Assembly: GCA_934130025.1 (NCBI GenBank)
Contig: CAKOXG010000041.1
Span: 1-7,107 of the forward strand
Direction of reading: 5' to 3'
DNA: 7,107 bases
DNA from: an uncultured Clostridia bacterium
Lineage (GTDB): Bacteria > Bacillota > Clostridia > TANB77 > CAG-508
Shown: piece by piece, positions 1 to 6,740 of the stretch
Layout of the letters: each line of letters begins with the position of its first letter
Numbering within the stretch: position 1 is the first letter of the stretch
Position numbers and translations under genes: made by a program
Notes under the pieces: model-generated
The model's input: the letters and a program-made list of their open reading frames with translations, nothing else
Database searches by the model: none
Told to the model about the DNA's origin: nothing

Positions 1-2
1 TG

Positions 3-560
3 ATTTATGAAGATTATCCTTATAATAATGCAATTTTTTTAGGCTTTGATTTAGAAAATAGACCTAGATATTGTGCAATAAGAGCAACAAATACAAGCAA
101 TTTTAAAAGAGAAAGTTACGGCAGTGATAAAGCATATTCATTCAAAATGGAAGCAATAGATAAAGAAAAAACAAATACATTATATTTATTTGAATCTGCA
201 ATTGACACATTATCTTTTGCAACATTTTTACGATATAGTGGTAAAAACTTTGAAGATTATAATTTGATTTCTCTTGCAGGAATATATAAAACAGCTAGTG
301 ACTTTTCAAAATCAAAAATACCAAAAGCAATAGAAAATTATTTAAAGAATAATCAGCAAATTGAAAAAATTGTGCTTTGTTTTGATAATGATGAAGCAGG
401 AAGAAATGCAACAAAAGCTCTAAAAATGCTATTAGAAAATAAGTACAAAGTGATAGATCATAGACCTAAAATTGGAAAAGACTATAACGATTATTTATGC
501 TATTTTTTAAAACAGAGTAATAGAAAATTTGGAGATAGCAGACAAGAAAATGTAGAATAA
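3..560 (+). CDS. DUF3991/Toprim domain protein, 3' part (5'-truncated by window edge)
   Basis: The frame is open from the window edge to the TAA at 558-560, so this is the C-terminal 185 residues of a longer protein; the internal ATG at 147 is not the real start. The visible part contains a Toprim fold: the LFESAID segment carries the acidic Glu (codon 192-194), and the CFDNDEAG segment carries the DxD pair (codons 384-392). It ends in a GKDYNDYL motif. Proteins joining DUF3991 to Toprim_2 are common in Firmicute conjugative elements and resemble the primase-type Toprim of plasmid replication or transfer proteins. A role in DNA processing or priming during transfer is inferred. The gene lies upstream of the mobilisation operon on the same strand, separated by the repeat-rich gap. 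Family assignment is confident; the biochemical role is not. Confidence 0.85.
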   Translation: MYEDYPYNNAIFLGFDLENRPRYCAIRATNTSNFKRESYGSDKAYSFKMEAIDKEKTNTLYLFESAIDTLSFATFLRYSGKNFEDYNLISLAGIYKTASDFSKSKIPKAIENYLKNNQQIEKIVLCFDNDEAGRNATKALKMLLENKYKVIDHRPKIGKDYNDYLCYFLKQSNRKFGDSRQENVE

Positions 561-576
561 TATATTTAAAAATGAG

Positions 577-608
577 AGAAAAATAACAAACAATTTTGTT
601 AATTTTCT
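577..608. repeat. Imperfect inverted repeat, 13 of 14 bp, 4-nt loop
   Basis: The arms 577-590 and 595-608 pair at 13 of 14 positions around the loop CAAT, with one A-A mismatch. The repeat lies 17 nt after the Toprim stop codon. The stem is almost purely A/T, so it is not a classic GC-rich intrinsic terminator. It could be a weak terminator for the Toprim gene or part of oriT. Confidence 0.6.
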
Positions 609-619
609 ATCTAAATAAA

Positions 620-654
620 TCAAAATCAAATTCAAAATTTTTGAATGATTTTGA
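620..654. repeat. Long inverted repeat, 16 bp in two stem segments
   Basis: The outer arms 620-628 and 646-654 are perfectly complementary over 9 bp. The inner arms 631-637 and 639-645 are perfectly complementary over 7 bp. The segments are offset by a 2-nt bulge (629-630), and the centre is almost a continuous palindrome. It is a good candidate for a dimeric protein binding site (MobC or a regulator) or an oriT arm; the function is inferred. Confidence 0.6.
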
Positions 655-680
655 AGTAACAAGCAATGAATTTGTATATA
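651..680 (+). promoter_or_regulatory. Possible sigma-A-type promoter of the mobilisation operon
   Basis: TTGAAG at 651-656 and TATATA at 675-680 are separated by 18 nt and lie about 70 nt upstream of the first start codon at 753. In DNA this AT-rich such matches occur by chance. The -10-like hexamer falls inside the inverted repeat 668-690, so repeat-binding proteins could repress it. This is a weak call. Confidence 0.3.
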
Positions 681-690
681 CAACAAATTC
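668..690. repeat. Perfect 8-bp inverted repeat with 7-nt spacer
   Basis: GAATTTGT (668-675) and ACAAATTC (683-690) are perfect inverted copies. The repeat is immediately followed by the G/C-rich repeat at 695-710. This arrangement resembles an oriT, where a relaxase or accessory-protein repeat sits next to the nick region. No nick site is assigned. Confidence 0.55.
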
Positions 691-694
691 GTTA

Positions 695-710
695 TGGGGA
701 AAATTCCCCA
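695..710. repeat. G/C-rich 7-bp inverted repeat with 2-nt centre
   Basis: TGGGGAA (695-701) and TTCCCCA (704-710) are perfect inverted copies around AA, followed at once by ATCCCC. Runs of four G and four C stand out strongly in this AT-rich window and suggest a conserved protein-recognition site, plausibly part of oriT. A transcriptional role is also possible. Confidence 0.55.
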
Positions 711-752
711 ATCCCCTTTTTATAAAATAAAACATAGGAGGCAGATGTAGAA

Positions 753-854
753 ATGAAATTAGTATTGTTATTTATTATAGGTATGATGGTAGGAGCATTT
801 TTAGGAGTTATGCTAATGTGCTTATTACAACTTAATAGAACGGAGGATGAATAA
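753..854 (+). CDS. DUF3789-like membrane microprotein (33 aa)
   Basis: This short gene starts at ATG 753, preceded by AGGAGG at 736-741 with an 11-nt gap, and ends at TAA 852-854. The product is one hydrophobic segment (about residues 3-26, with small-residue GMMVGAFLG spacing) followed by a short polar tail ending in NRTEDE. Length and pattern match the very small DUF3789 proteins often found beside mobilisation genes in Firmicute elements. Its stop overlaps the ATG at 847 and its last codons form the ribosome binding site of the next gene, so the two are probably translationally coupled. A single-pass membrane location is predicted; the function is unknown. Confidence 0.65.
   Translation: MKLVLLFIIGMMVGAFLGVMLMCLLQLNRTEDE
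842..846 (+). promoter_or_regulatory. Ribosome binding site deciding the MobC start
   Basis: GGAGG at 842-846 directly abuts the ATG at 847, too close for initiation there, but lies 9 nt before the in-frame TTG at 856. This supports TTG 856 as the start. Confidence 0.6.
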
Positions 855-855
855 A

Positions 856-1194
856 TTGAAGAAATTAAGAAGAACAGGAAAACCATATAAGAAAAATCCC
901 AAAGTTAAGGTAATAGGAATAAGAGTAAGTTATGATGATTTAGAGCTTATAGATGCTAATGCACAAAAAGCAGGAATGGACAGATCAACCTATATGCGAT
1001 TATGTGCTACTCAAAAAGAAATAAAAGAAAAACCAGATATAAAGTTTTATGAAACTTTAAAAGATGTTAGAAAATTAGAAATAGAGTTAAGGCAAATAAA
1101 TGAAAATAAAATTTCCAATAGTGAGTTAAAAGCAAAAGAACTTGCAGAACAAATCTCAAAAATGATTTTTGAATGTTATAAAAATTTTGAGTGA
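856..1194 (+). CDS. MobC-like relaxosome accessory protein (ribbon-helix-helix)
   Basis: The N-terminal basic tail is followed by a ribbon-helix-helix-like core. The strand is KVIGIRVSYDDLE, then helices cover DANAQKAG and DRSTYMRLCAT. A charged, coiled-coil-like C-terminal half follows. This is the pattern of the small MobC proteins that bind oriT next to the nick and help the relaxase open the strands. Length (112 aa from TTG 856, or 115 aa from ATG 847) is normal. TTG 856 is preferred because of ribosome binding site spacing. The gene sits immediately upstream of the relaxase, and its stop overlaps the relaxase ribosome binding site, so it is part of the same operon. Autoregulation by binding the upstream repeats is plausible but inferred. 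Confidence 0.8.
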   Translation: MKKLRRTGKPYKKNPKVKVIGIRVSYDDLELIDANAQKAGMDRSTYMRLCATQKEIKEKPDIKFYETLKDVRKLEIELRQINENKISNSELKAKELAEQISKMIFECYKNFE

Positions 1195-1199
1195 GGAGG
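1194..1199 (+). promoter_or_regulatory. Ribosome binding site deciding the relaxase start
   Basis: AGGAGG at 1194-1199 is 9 nt upstream of ATG 1209. It falls after the upstream in-frame GTG at 1191, which is thereby disfavoured as the start. Confidence 0.75.
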
Positions 1200-1208
1200 A
1201 AATGCAGT

Positions 1209-2570
1209 ATGGCAACAACAAGACTTTGGAGTATATGTTCAAGATTAGATCTAGTTGTAAAGTATGTAGGCAACAAAGAAAAAACTACTACTGATGAAGA
1301 TATACAAACATTAAGAAAAGTTTTAACTTATGCAGAAAACGATTATAAAACAGAAGAAAAGAAATATGTTACAGGAATAAATTGCAGTCCAGAAACAGCA
1401 TATAAAGAAATGCAGATAGCACAAAAAAGAGCAGGAAAGAAGTATAAAGTTATAGCTATGCACGGCTATCAATCATTTATGGCAGACGAAGTAACACCAG
1501 AACAAGCACATAAAATTGGAGTACAACTTGCAAATGAAATATGGGGAGATAAATTTCAAGTAATAGTAGCTACACATTTGAATACAAATCATATACACAA
1601 TCATATAGTGGTATGTTCTGTTTCATATATAGATGGAACAAGAACTTATAATGATATGGAAACTTATGCTTTAATGAGGCATACTTCTGATGAACTGTGC
1701 AGAGAAAATAATTTAAGTGTTATACAGGAAAAAAGATGTGGAAAATATAATGTAGATTATTCAAAAATATATCAAAAAAACATATTGCATTCTAATTATG
1801 AATTAGATACAAAAAGAGATGTAGATTTTGCTATATCAAAAGCAAAAAAGTATGGAGAATTTTTAGACATATTAAAGGAAATGGGGTATTCAGTAAAGCA
1901 GAGAACAAAAGATAGTTTAAGTCTTTGCAAATACCCTTATAAAAGGAATATAAGAATTGCAAGAAGTTTTGGAGATGAATACTCAATTTCAAGAATAAAA
2001 GAAAAAATCTATTATGAAAAAAATAAAAATTATATAGCTAATAACAAAACTTATTATAAAAAAATTTATACAGGACCGAAAATAGATAAATTAAGATTAA
2101 AATTAAGCCCAATGTATAGAAGATATATTTATTATATGTATTTCTTTAAAAAACTTCCAAAGAATTATTACTATCAAGAAATAACTCCAGAAGATAGAAA
2201 GAAAACACAAGATTTCAAAAAGCTATTAAGTGAAATGGATTTTATAGTAGAACATCATATTGATAGTTTTAGAAATATAAAAACTTATGAAGAAAATTTG
2301 AAAACTCAAGCAACAGAACTAGGCAAGATGAGAAATCAAATTAGAACAAAAATAAGCAGAGGAGGCGATGAAAATGTAATACAAGAATTAACAAACAAAA
2401 AAGATAAACTTACACAAGAAATCAACAAATTAAATGAAGAACTAAAAATGTGTAAGAAAATTGAACAAAGGAATAAAAAATGGAATGATGAGGAAAAGGA
2501 ACAAAATGAAATTAACAAAAGAAATAATGAATTAGAAAATAATATGGAAAAGGAGGAACGAGTTAAATGA
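1209..2570 (+). CDS. MobP/MobA-type relaxase (Relaxase/Mobilisation nuclease family)
   Basis: The relaxase nicks one strand at oriT, stays covalently attached through a tyrosine, and pilots that strand into the recipient. From ATG 1209 it has 453 residues. Tyr19 in the N-terminal LVVKYVGNKEKT segment is the likely catalytic tyrosine. HGYQSF begins at residue 85 and is followed by an EVTPEQAH helix. The metal-binding three-histidine motif is HIHNH at residues 128-132 (His128, His130, His132). The C-terminal third is lysine/glutamate-rich and coiled-coil-like (about residues 340-450). The gene appears intact and of normal length. Its TGA overlaps the next ATG by 4 bp (ATGA), which indicates translational coupling. 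The family assignment is firm; the exact subfamily is not resolved here. Confidence 0.92.
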   Translation: MATTRLWSICSRLDLVVKYVGNKEKTTTDEDIQTLRKVLTYAENDYKTEEKKYVTGINCSPETAYKEMQIAQKRAGKKYKVIAMHGYQSFMADEVTPEQAHKIGVQLANEIWGDKFQVIVATHLNTNHIHNHIVVCSVSYIDGTRTYNDMETYALMRHTSDELCRENNLSVIQEKRCGKYNVDYSKIYQKNILHSNYELDTKRDVDFAISKAKKYGEFLDILKEMGYSVKQRTKDSLSLCKYPYKRNIRIARSFGDEYSISRIKEKIYYEKNKNYIANNKTYYKKIYTGPKIDKLRLKLSPMYRRYIYYMYFFKKLPKNYYYQEITPEDRKKTQDFKKLLSEMDFIVEHHIDSFRNIKTYEENLKTQATELGKMRNQIRTKISRGGDENVIQELTNKKDKLTQEINKLNEELKMCKKIEQRNKKWNDEEKEQNEINKRNNELENNMEKEERVK

Positions 2571-3274
2571 GTGAATATAGTGAATCAGCAGAGCAAACAG
2601 TTAAAATGACGCTGGAGGGAATGGACTATTTTTTAAGAATTGTAGGTAATGTATCAAAAGAAACAATACTAGCAATTCATAGCATAATGGAAAATAAAAC
2701 ACAAACAAAAGGAAAAACAACTTTGACTAATATGGTTAAATCTGGAGAGCCTGTTTCTATATTTTCATTGCCTAAAAACAATATAAAGAATTTTGCAACT
2801 GAAGCTAAAAAATATGGTGTAGTTTATGTTGTAGTTAAAGACAAAGCAGATGAAAATGGAAAAATAGATATTATAGTAAAAGATAAAGATAAAGCTAAAA
2901 TAGATAGAATAATTAAAAAATTTGAACACGATGCACCATCAAAAGATGAAGAACAAAAATTAAGAGAAAAAAGTGCAAAAAGTTTAGAGAAAAAAGAAAA
3001 AATAGAAATGGCAGAAAAATATCTAAATGGAGATATAGAACAAATAAACCCCGATTTAGCTCTAATAAAAGGCAATCAGTCAAAGAGTTCTTCAAAAAAT
3101 CAACCTAATGATAAAAAGCCTTCTGTTAGAGCTGAATTAAAAAAATATGAAAAGGAGCTAAACGAAAAGAAAAAAGAAAAACAGCAAGAAAAAGAACAAA
3201 AGGCGAAAAGAAACAATAAAGAATATAAGAACTCAAAAAATAAGAACTATCACAATAAAAACAAAGAAAGGTAG
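2567..3274 (+). CDS. PcfB family protein (DUF3801)
   Basis: The 235-residue product starts 4 bp inside the relaxase gene and uses AGGAGG at 2551-2556. The N-terminal 120 residues match the DUF3801/PcfB layout: an EQTVKMTLEGMDYFLRI helix, then GKTTLTNMVKSGEPVSIF, then a compact alpha/beta part with YGVVYVVVKDK and IDIIVKDKDKAKI. The rest is extremely rich in lysine and glutamate, low in complexity, and probably extended or coiled-coil. PcfB proteins are encoded next to relaxase and coupling-protein genes in enterococcal and clostridial conjugation systems and are thought to act in the relaxosome or at the coupling protein. No enzymatic motif is visible. The position between relaxase and coupling ATPase fits this family. 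Confidence 0.85.
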   Translation: MSEYSESAEQTVKMTLEGMDYFLRIVGNVSKETILAIHSIMENKTQTKGKTTLTNMVKSGEPVSIFSLPKNNIKNFATEAKKYGVVYVVVKDKADENGKIDIIVKDKDKAKIDRIIKKFEHDAPSKDEEQKLREKSAKSLEKKEKIEMAEKYLNGDIEQINPDLALIKGNQSKSSSKNQPNDKKPSVRAELKKYEKELNEKKKEKQQEKEQKAKRNNKEYKNSKNKNYHNKNKER

Positions 3275-3282
3275 GGGAAAAT

Positions 3283-3477
3283 ATGCAAAATACAGCTTAT
3301 AAAGAAGTTAAAATTGATAGATATGAGTATGGATTTTTATTGCAATTATTAAATGCTAAAAGAACATATCTTATAAAGCAAAAACAACCTACTGATGAAA
3401 TAGATGAACTCATAATAAAGCTAATTGATGCAAAAGAAAAAAAGAAATTATTTCAAAAGAATAATTATGAAAGATAA
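3283..3477 (+). CDS. Small hypothetical protein between PcfB and the coupling protein (64 aa)
   Basis: The ATG at 3283 is preceded by AGGGG (3273-3277). The protein is mainly helical: a VKIDRYEYGFLLQLLNAKR helix, a loop with a QPTDEIDELI motif, and a second helix IKLIDAKEKKK ending in a basic tail. I recall similar small proteins at this position in clostridial elements but cannot name a domain. Its end overlaps the preferred coupling-protein start (3467) by 11 nt, so translation of the two is probably linked. A partner or assembly role beside the coupling protein is only a guess from position. Confidence 0.7.
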   Translation: MQNTAYKEVKIDRYEYGFLLQLLNAKRTYLIKQKQPTDEIDELIIKLIDAKEKKKLFQKNNYER

Positions 3478-4157
3478 TCAAAATAAGATTATATTTGCTC
3501 TAGGTGTAATTCCAGTAATATGGTTTTCATTATTAGTCGCACCAATAGAAGATGGTGGACTAATGAATATAATAAGTAAATTACCAGAAGCATTAAATAA
3601 TCCATTAAATATTATATGGTGTGAAAATAGTATAAAAACTATTTTTATTTTTTTGCTCATATATGTAATTGTTATTGGTGTTTATTATTCCACAAAGAAG
3701 AATTATAGAAGAAATGAAGAACACGGCTCTGCAAAATGGGGAAATCCTAAAACAATAAACAAGAAATATGAACAACAACCGATAGAACAAAATAAAATAT
3801 TAACTCAAAATGTTTCAATAGGTTATGATGCAAAGAAACATAGAAGAAACCTTAATATTTTAGTTTGTGGTGGTAGTGGAGCAGGAAAGACAAGATTCTA
3901 TGCAAAGCCAAATATAATGCAAGGAAACTCATCTTTTGTAATTTTAGATCCAAAGGGAGAAATAGTTAGAAGTACAGGACATTTGTTAGAAAAGAAAGGC
4001 TATGAAATTAAAATATTAGACTTAATAAATATGGAAAAATCACATTGCTATAATCCTTTTAAATATATTCATACAGATAATGATGTTCAAAAGTTGGTAA
4101 CAAACTTATTTAAAAGCACTACACCGAAAGGAAGCCAAACCAATGATCCATTCTGGG
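3467..4157 (+). pseudogene. VirD4/PcfC-type type IV coupling protein, 5' exon, interrupted by group II intron
   Basis: This exon codes for the first 230 residues of a coupling ATPase that recruits the relaxosome to the secretion channel at the membrane. It has two membrane segments, about residues 5-24 and 49-70, then the STKKNYRRNEEHGSAKWG segment. Walker A is GGSGAGKT at residues 135-142 (Lys141). FVILDPKGE and the INMEKSHCYNPF and NDPFW motifs follow. Family members are usually about 600 residues, so Walker B and the rest are missing. ATG 3467 is preferred because it places the first membrane segment as in the family. In-frame TTG 3425 and ATG 3428 would add 13-14 basic residues, and no start has a strong ribosome binding site. 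Unspliced RNA reads 11 codons into the intron and stops at 4190-4192. Sequence after the intron does not supply the rest of this protein, so the gene is marked broken; an intact continuation elsewhere would change that. Confidence 0.88.
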
Positions 4158-4542
4158 GTGCGACCTGTTGCAGTTTGAAAAGAACTGCTTAAAACTATAA
4201 TTTAATATGTTTTAAAACTAATATTTCGATTGGTGGAATGATAGGGTAACGCCTTGAAACGCCACTTTGATACTCCGAATAGCGAAAATATTGTTAAGAA
4301 TATTTTGGTTATAAGCTCGGTGAAGTCGGCAAAGAATTGCCCTAATGATTAAGAATTAATCAAGGAAAGTGTCCTAGAGGTAGGATATGCAATCTATATG
4401 TCGGAAGTCTATAAAATACTCACGGTTAGAATTTTTGTTAAGACGGGCAAAATGACGAAGTTTCCGAATGTACAAGCCTAGAACGGGAGTTAGTCGAAAG
4501 GCTATAATCATTTTAATATGATGTTTGTGAGGTGGAGTAAAG

Positions 4543-4550
4543 TTCCCAGA
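4543..4550 (+). other. EBS1 and adjacent bases pairing with both exons
   Basis: TTCCCAGA is the reverse complement of TCTGGG|AA, where the bar is the splice junction (4152-4157 joined to 6824-6825). Six bases are EBS1-IBS1. The two 5'-adjacent T residues could act as delta pairing with the first 3' exon bases if the intron is of IIA type. In IIB introns a separate EBS3 does this, so only the EBS1 part is firm. Confidence 0.75.
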
Positions 4551-4881
4551 GATGAAACACCTTATATTATTACAGGTAATATCAAGCAAACAGGCTTATA
4601 GGAACGACCTAAAAGTATATATGTAAAGATAGAAATATTGGAACAGGGAAAGCTAACAATACTGAGGGCTTAACACCTATGAAGTAGTTGTAAGGAATAA
4701 ATAACTTACATTAATGTTAGTGAGAGTAGTGGCACAGTACCTATGAAACTCTGATAATAAGGAGTGGAGGGATAGCCACAAGTCAAAAATAATTTAATTA
4801 TACAAAATTTACAAATTTTAGAAAGGAGTTCTAAAACATAAGGTTCTTGTAAGACTAATAGAGGTAATAAATCTTAGAAAT

Positions 4882-4887
4882 AGGAGG
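4882..4887 (+). promoter_or_regulatory. Ribosome binding site of the intron-encoded protein
   Basis: AGGAGG lies 12 nt upstream of ATG 4900. The spacing is slightly long, but no alternative in-frame start nearby fits better. Confidence 0.6.
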
Positions 4888-4899
4888 AAAAGCCGACTT

Positions 4900-6723
4900 A
4901 TGACAATTAAAAATCAAAAGTTCAAAAAGAAAAAGCATTTAAGAAATAATGAATATTATAACTTACAAGAGGAATTTGACAAATTATATCAACAAAGTAA
5001 AAACGGAAAGAAATTTAAAAATTTACTAGAAATAATTGAAAGTGAAGAAAATATACAACTTGCTTACAGAAACATTAAGAAAAATAAAGGTAGTAAAACA
5101 GCAGGAACTAATAACAACACAATAGAGTGCATTGGAAAGACAAAAACTAATAATCTTGTCCAATATGTTAGAAATAGACTTGCTAATTATAAACCTCAAA
5201 CTGTAAGGAGAGTTGAAATACCAAAACCAAATGGAAAAACTAGACCTTTGGGAATACCAACAATAGAAGATAGACTTATACAACAATGTATAAAACAAGT
5301 TTTAGAGCCAATTTGTGAAGCAAAATTCCACAAAGACAACTATGGTTTTAGACCTAATAGAGGAACAAATCACGCAATAGCAATGGCAATGAGATTTGCA
5401 AATATAAATAAGTTGTATCACGTTGTAGATATTGATATACAAGGATTTTTCGACAATGTAGACCATTCAAAATTATTGAAACAAATATGGGCAATGGGAA
5501 TACAAGATAAAAATCTTATATGTATTATATCAAAAATGCTAAAAGCAGAAATTAAAGGAATTGGTGTTCCAACGAAAGGAGTTCCACAAGGTGGTATATT
5601 AAGTCCTTTACTAGCAAATATAGTTTTAAATGAGCTTGATTGGTGGATTTCAAATCAATGGTACACAAATAAAATGGATACTAACTATAAAAATGATGAT
5701 AGCAGAATATACACGCAGAAAAGAACAAATCTTAAACAAGTAATGATAGTTAGATATGCAGATGATTTTAAATTGTTTTGCAAAACACACGAACAAGCAG
5801 TAAAAATATATTATGCTACAAAACAATGGCTGAAAGAAAGATTAAAACTAGATGTCAGCGAAGAAAAAACAAAGATAGTAAATTTAAAAACAGAATACTC
5901 TGAATTTTTAGGTTTTAAGCTAAAAGTTCATAAAAAGGGTACTCGTTGGGTTGTCAAATCTCATATTTGTAATAAATCAAAGAAACAAATAAAAACAAAT
6001 ATAAAAATAGCAATTAAAGAATTAGGAATACACAAAGATAAACCAAGTGCATTAAAATTAAACTCTGTAATACTAGGAATACACCAATATTATAGAATAG
6101 CAACAAATGTATATATAGATTTTGAAAAAATTGCCTATGGACTTACAAAAAGCCTTAAATGTAGAACAAAAACATTTGCAAGTAAAACAGGTGGAAAAAG
6201 TAAAGCATTTATAAAATATTATGGAGGATATAAAGGTAAACCAATATATATAAAAGGAGTAGCAATATTTCCGATACATTATATTAGTACAAAACCTCCC
6301 TTATGTTTTTCACAAGATATGTGTAATTATACTCCAAATGGAAGAATGAAAATACACAACAATTTGAAGAAAATTGATAAATACATTTTGATATATATAA
6401 TGAAAAATCCGATAACAAATGCTAGTGAAGAATTTAATGATAACAGAATTTCATTATATGTAACACAAAATGGAAAGTGTGCAATATCAGGAAAACCATT
6501 ACAAATCGGAGATATGGAAGTACACCATAAAATTATGAAACAAAAAGGTGGAACAGATAAATATCAAAATTTGATATTTATAACTAAAAACATTCATAAA
6601 TTAGTACACATAACCGACAAAAATAAAATAAATGAATATTTGCAAAATGAAAACCTTAATGAAGAGCAAATGCGAAAACTTAATGAACTAAGAGAATTAG
6701 TTGGAAATTGTAAATTAGTATAA
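4900..6723 (+). CDS. ltrA: Group II intron reverse transcriptase/maturase with HNH endonuclease domain
   Basis: This intact 607-residue protein helps the intron RNA fold and splice, and copies it into DNA at new sites. The reverse transcriptase domain covers roughly residues 45-345: RRVEIPKPNGKTRPLGIPT, DNYGFRPNRGTNHAI, the DIQGFFDNVDH segment with metal-binding Asp179, GVPQGGILSPLLANI, and YADD at 286-289 (Asp288, Asp289). The maturase (X) and DNA-binding regions follow to about residue 515. The C-terminal HNH nuclease has Cys527, His542-His543, Asn557 and His566, in the order CAISGKPL, EVHHK, GGTDKYQNL and NIHKLVH. All catalytic residues are present, so target cleavage and retrohoming are plausible. 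The gene lies in intron domain IV. The symbol is the generic one for this family; sequence identity to LtrA itself is not implied. Confidence 0.95.
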   Translation: MTIKNQKFKKKKHLRNNEYYNLQEEFDKLYQQSKNGKKFKNLLEIIESEENIQLAYRNIKKNKGSKTAGTNNNTIECIGKTKTNNLVQYVRNRLANYKPQTVRRVEIPKPNGKTRPLGIPTIEDRLIQQCIKQVLEPICEAKFHKDNYGFRPNRGTNHAIAMAMRFANINKLYHVVDIDIQGFFDNVDHSKLLKQIWAMGIQDKNLICIISKMLKAEIKGIGVPTKGVPQGGILSPLLANIVLNELDWWISNQWYTNKMDTNYKNDDSRIYTQKRTNLKQVMIVRYADDFKLFCKTHEQAVKIYYATKQWLKERLKLDVSEEKTKIVNLKTEYSEFLGFKLKVHKKGTRWVVKSHICNKSKKQIKTNIKIAIKELGIHKDKPSALKLNSVILGIHQYYRIATNVYIDFEKIAYGLTKSLKCRTKTFASKTGGKSKAFIKYYGGYKGKPIYIKGVAIFPIHYISTKPPLCFSQDMCNYTPNGRMKIHNNLKKIDKYILIYIMKNPITNASEEFNDNRISLYVTQNGKCAISGKPLQIGDMEVHHKIMKQKGGTDKYQNLIFITKNIHKLVHITDKNKINEYLQNENLNEEQMRKLNELRELVGNCKLV

Positions 6724-6740
6724 TAATTATTTTTGATGGA

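Larger units (their letters stand above)
561..752. other. Candidate origin of transfer (oriT) / regulatory gap rich in inverted repeats
   Basis: This is the only sizeable gap between genes outside the intron. It lies directly upstream of the MobC-relaxase operon, the usual place for oriT in mobilisable elements. Four inverted repeats follow one another: 577-608, 620-654, 668-690 and 695-710. The last is a G/C-rich patch (TGGGGAA, then TTCCCCA, followed by ATCCCC) in otherwise extremely AT-rich DNA. I cannot identify the nick site from sequence alone. The same region must also hold the operon promoter. The oriT call is inferred from position and repeat architecture. Confidence 0.5.
4158..4899 (+). 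ncRNA. Intron ribozyme 5' part (domains I-III and start of IV)
   Basis: This 742-nt stretch has no coding function. It forms the scaffold of the ribozyme. Visible elements are the GTGCG 5' end, a 6-bp hairpin at 4170-4188, and the exon-binding segment EBS1 at 4545-4550. Its base composition is less AT-rich than the neighbouring genes, as expected for structured RNA. Open frames on the opposite strand here are incidental. Domain II and III boundaries were not resolved. Confidence 0.8.

Noticed and set aside
147..149. ATG 147 as the start of the Toprim gene
   Set aside because: The frame is open upstream to the window edge, and the upstream residues fit the DUF3991/Toprim family.
577..608. Intrinsic terminator for the Toprim gene
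   Set aside because: The stem is almost all A/T with no proper T-run after it; kept as a repeat, with terminator only as a weak option.
1191..1208. GTG start for the relaxase adding six residues
   Set aside because: The AGGAGG ribosome binding site lies after this codon and correctly spaces the ATG at 1209, where the family's typical MATTRLW start begins.
2824..3095. Two minus-strand open frames opposite the PcfB gene
   Set aside because: The predicted proteins are rich in Phe, Ser and Leu, mirroring the Lys/Glu-rich codons of PcfB; they are shadows.
4145..4150. IBS2 (GATCCA region) pairing with GGAT at about 4385
   Set aside because: Only four base pairs form and the flanking positions mismatch, which is too short to call EBS2.
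4158..4192. Natural 3' end of a short coupling protein at 4192
   Set aside because: The last 11 codons are the intron 5' end (GTGCGAC), and the ATPase lacks most of its domain.
4374..4589. Open frame on the minus strand inside the intron 5' part
   Set aside because: It lies in structured ribozyme RNA, has no ribosome binding site or recognisable domain, and overlaps EBS1.
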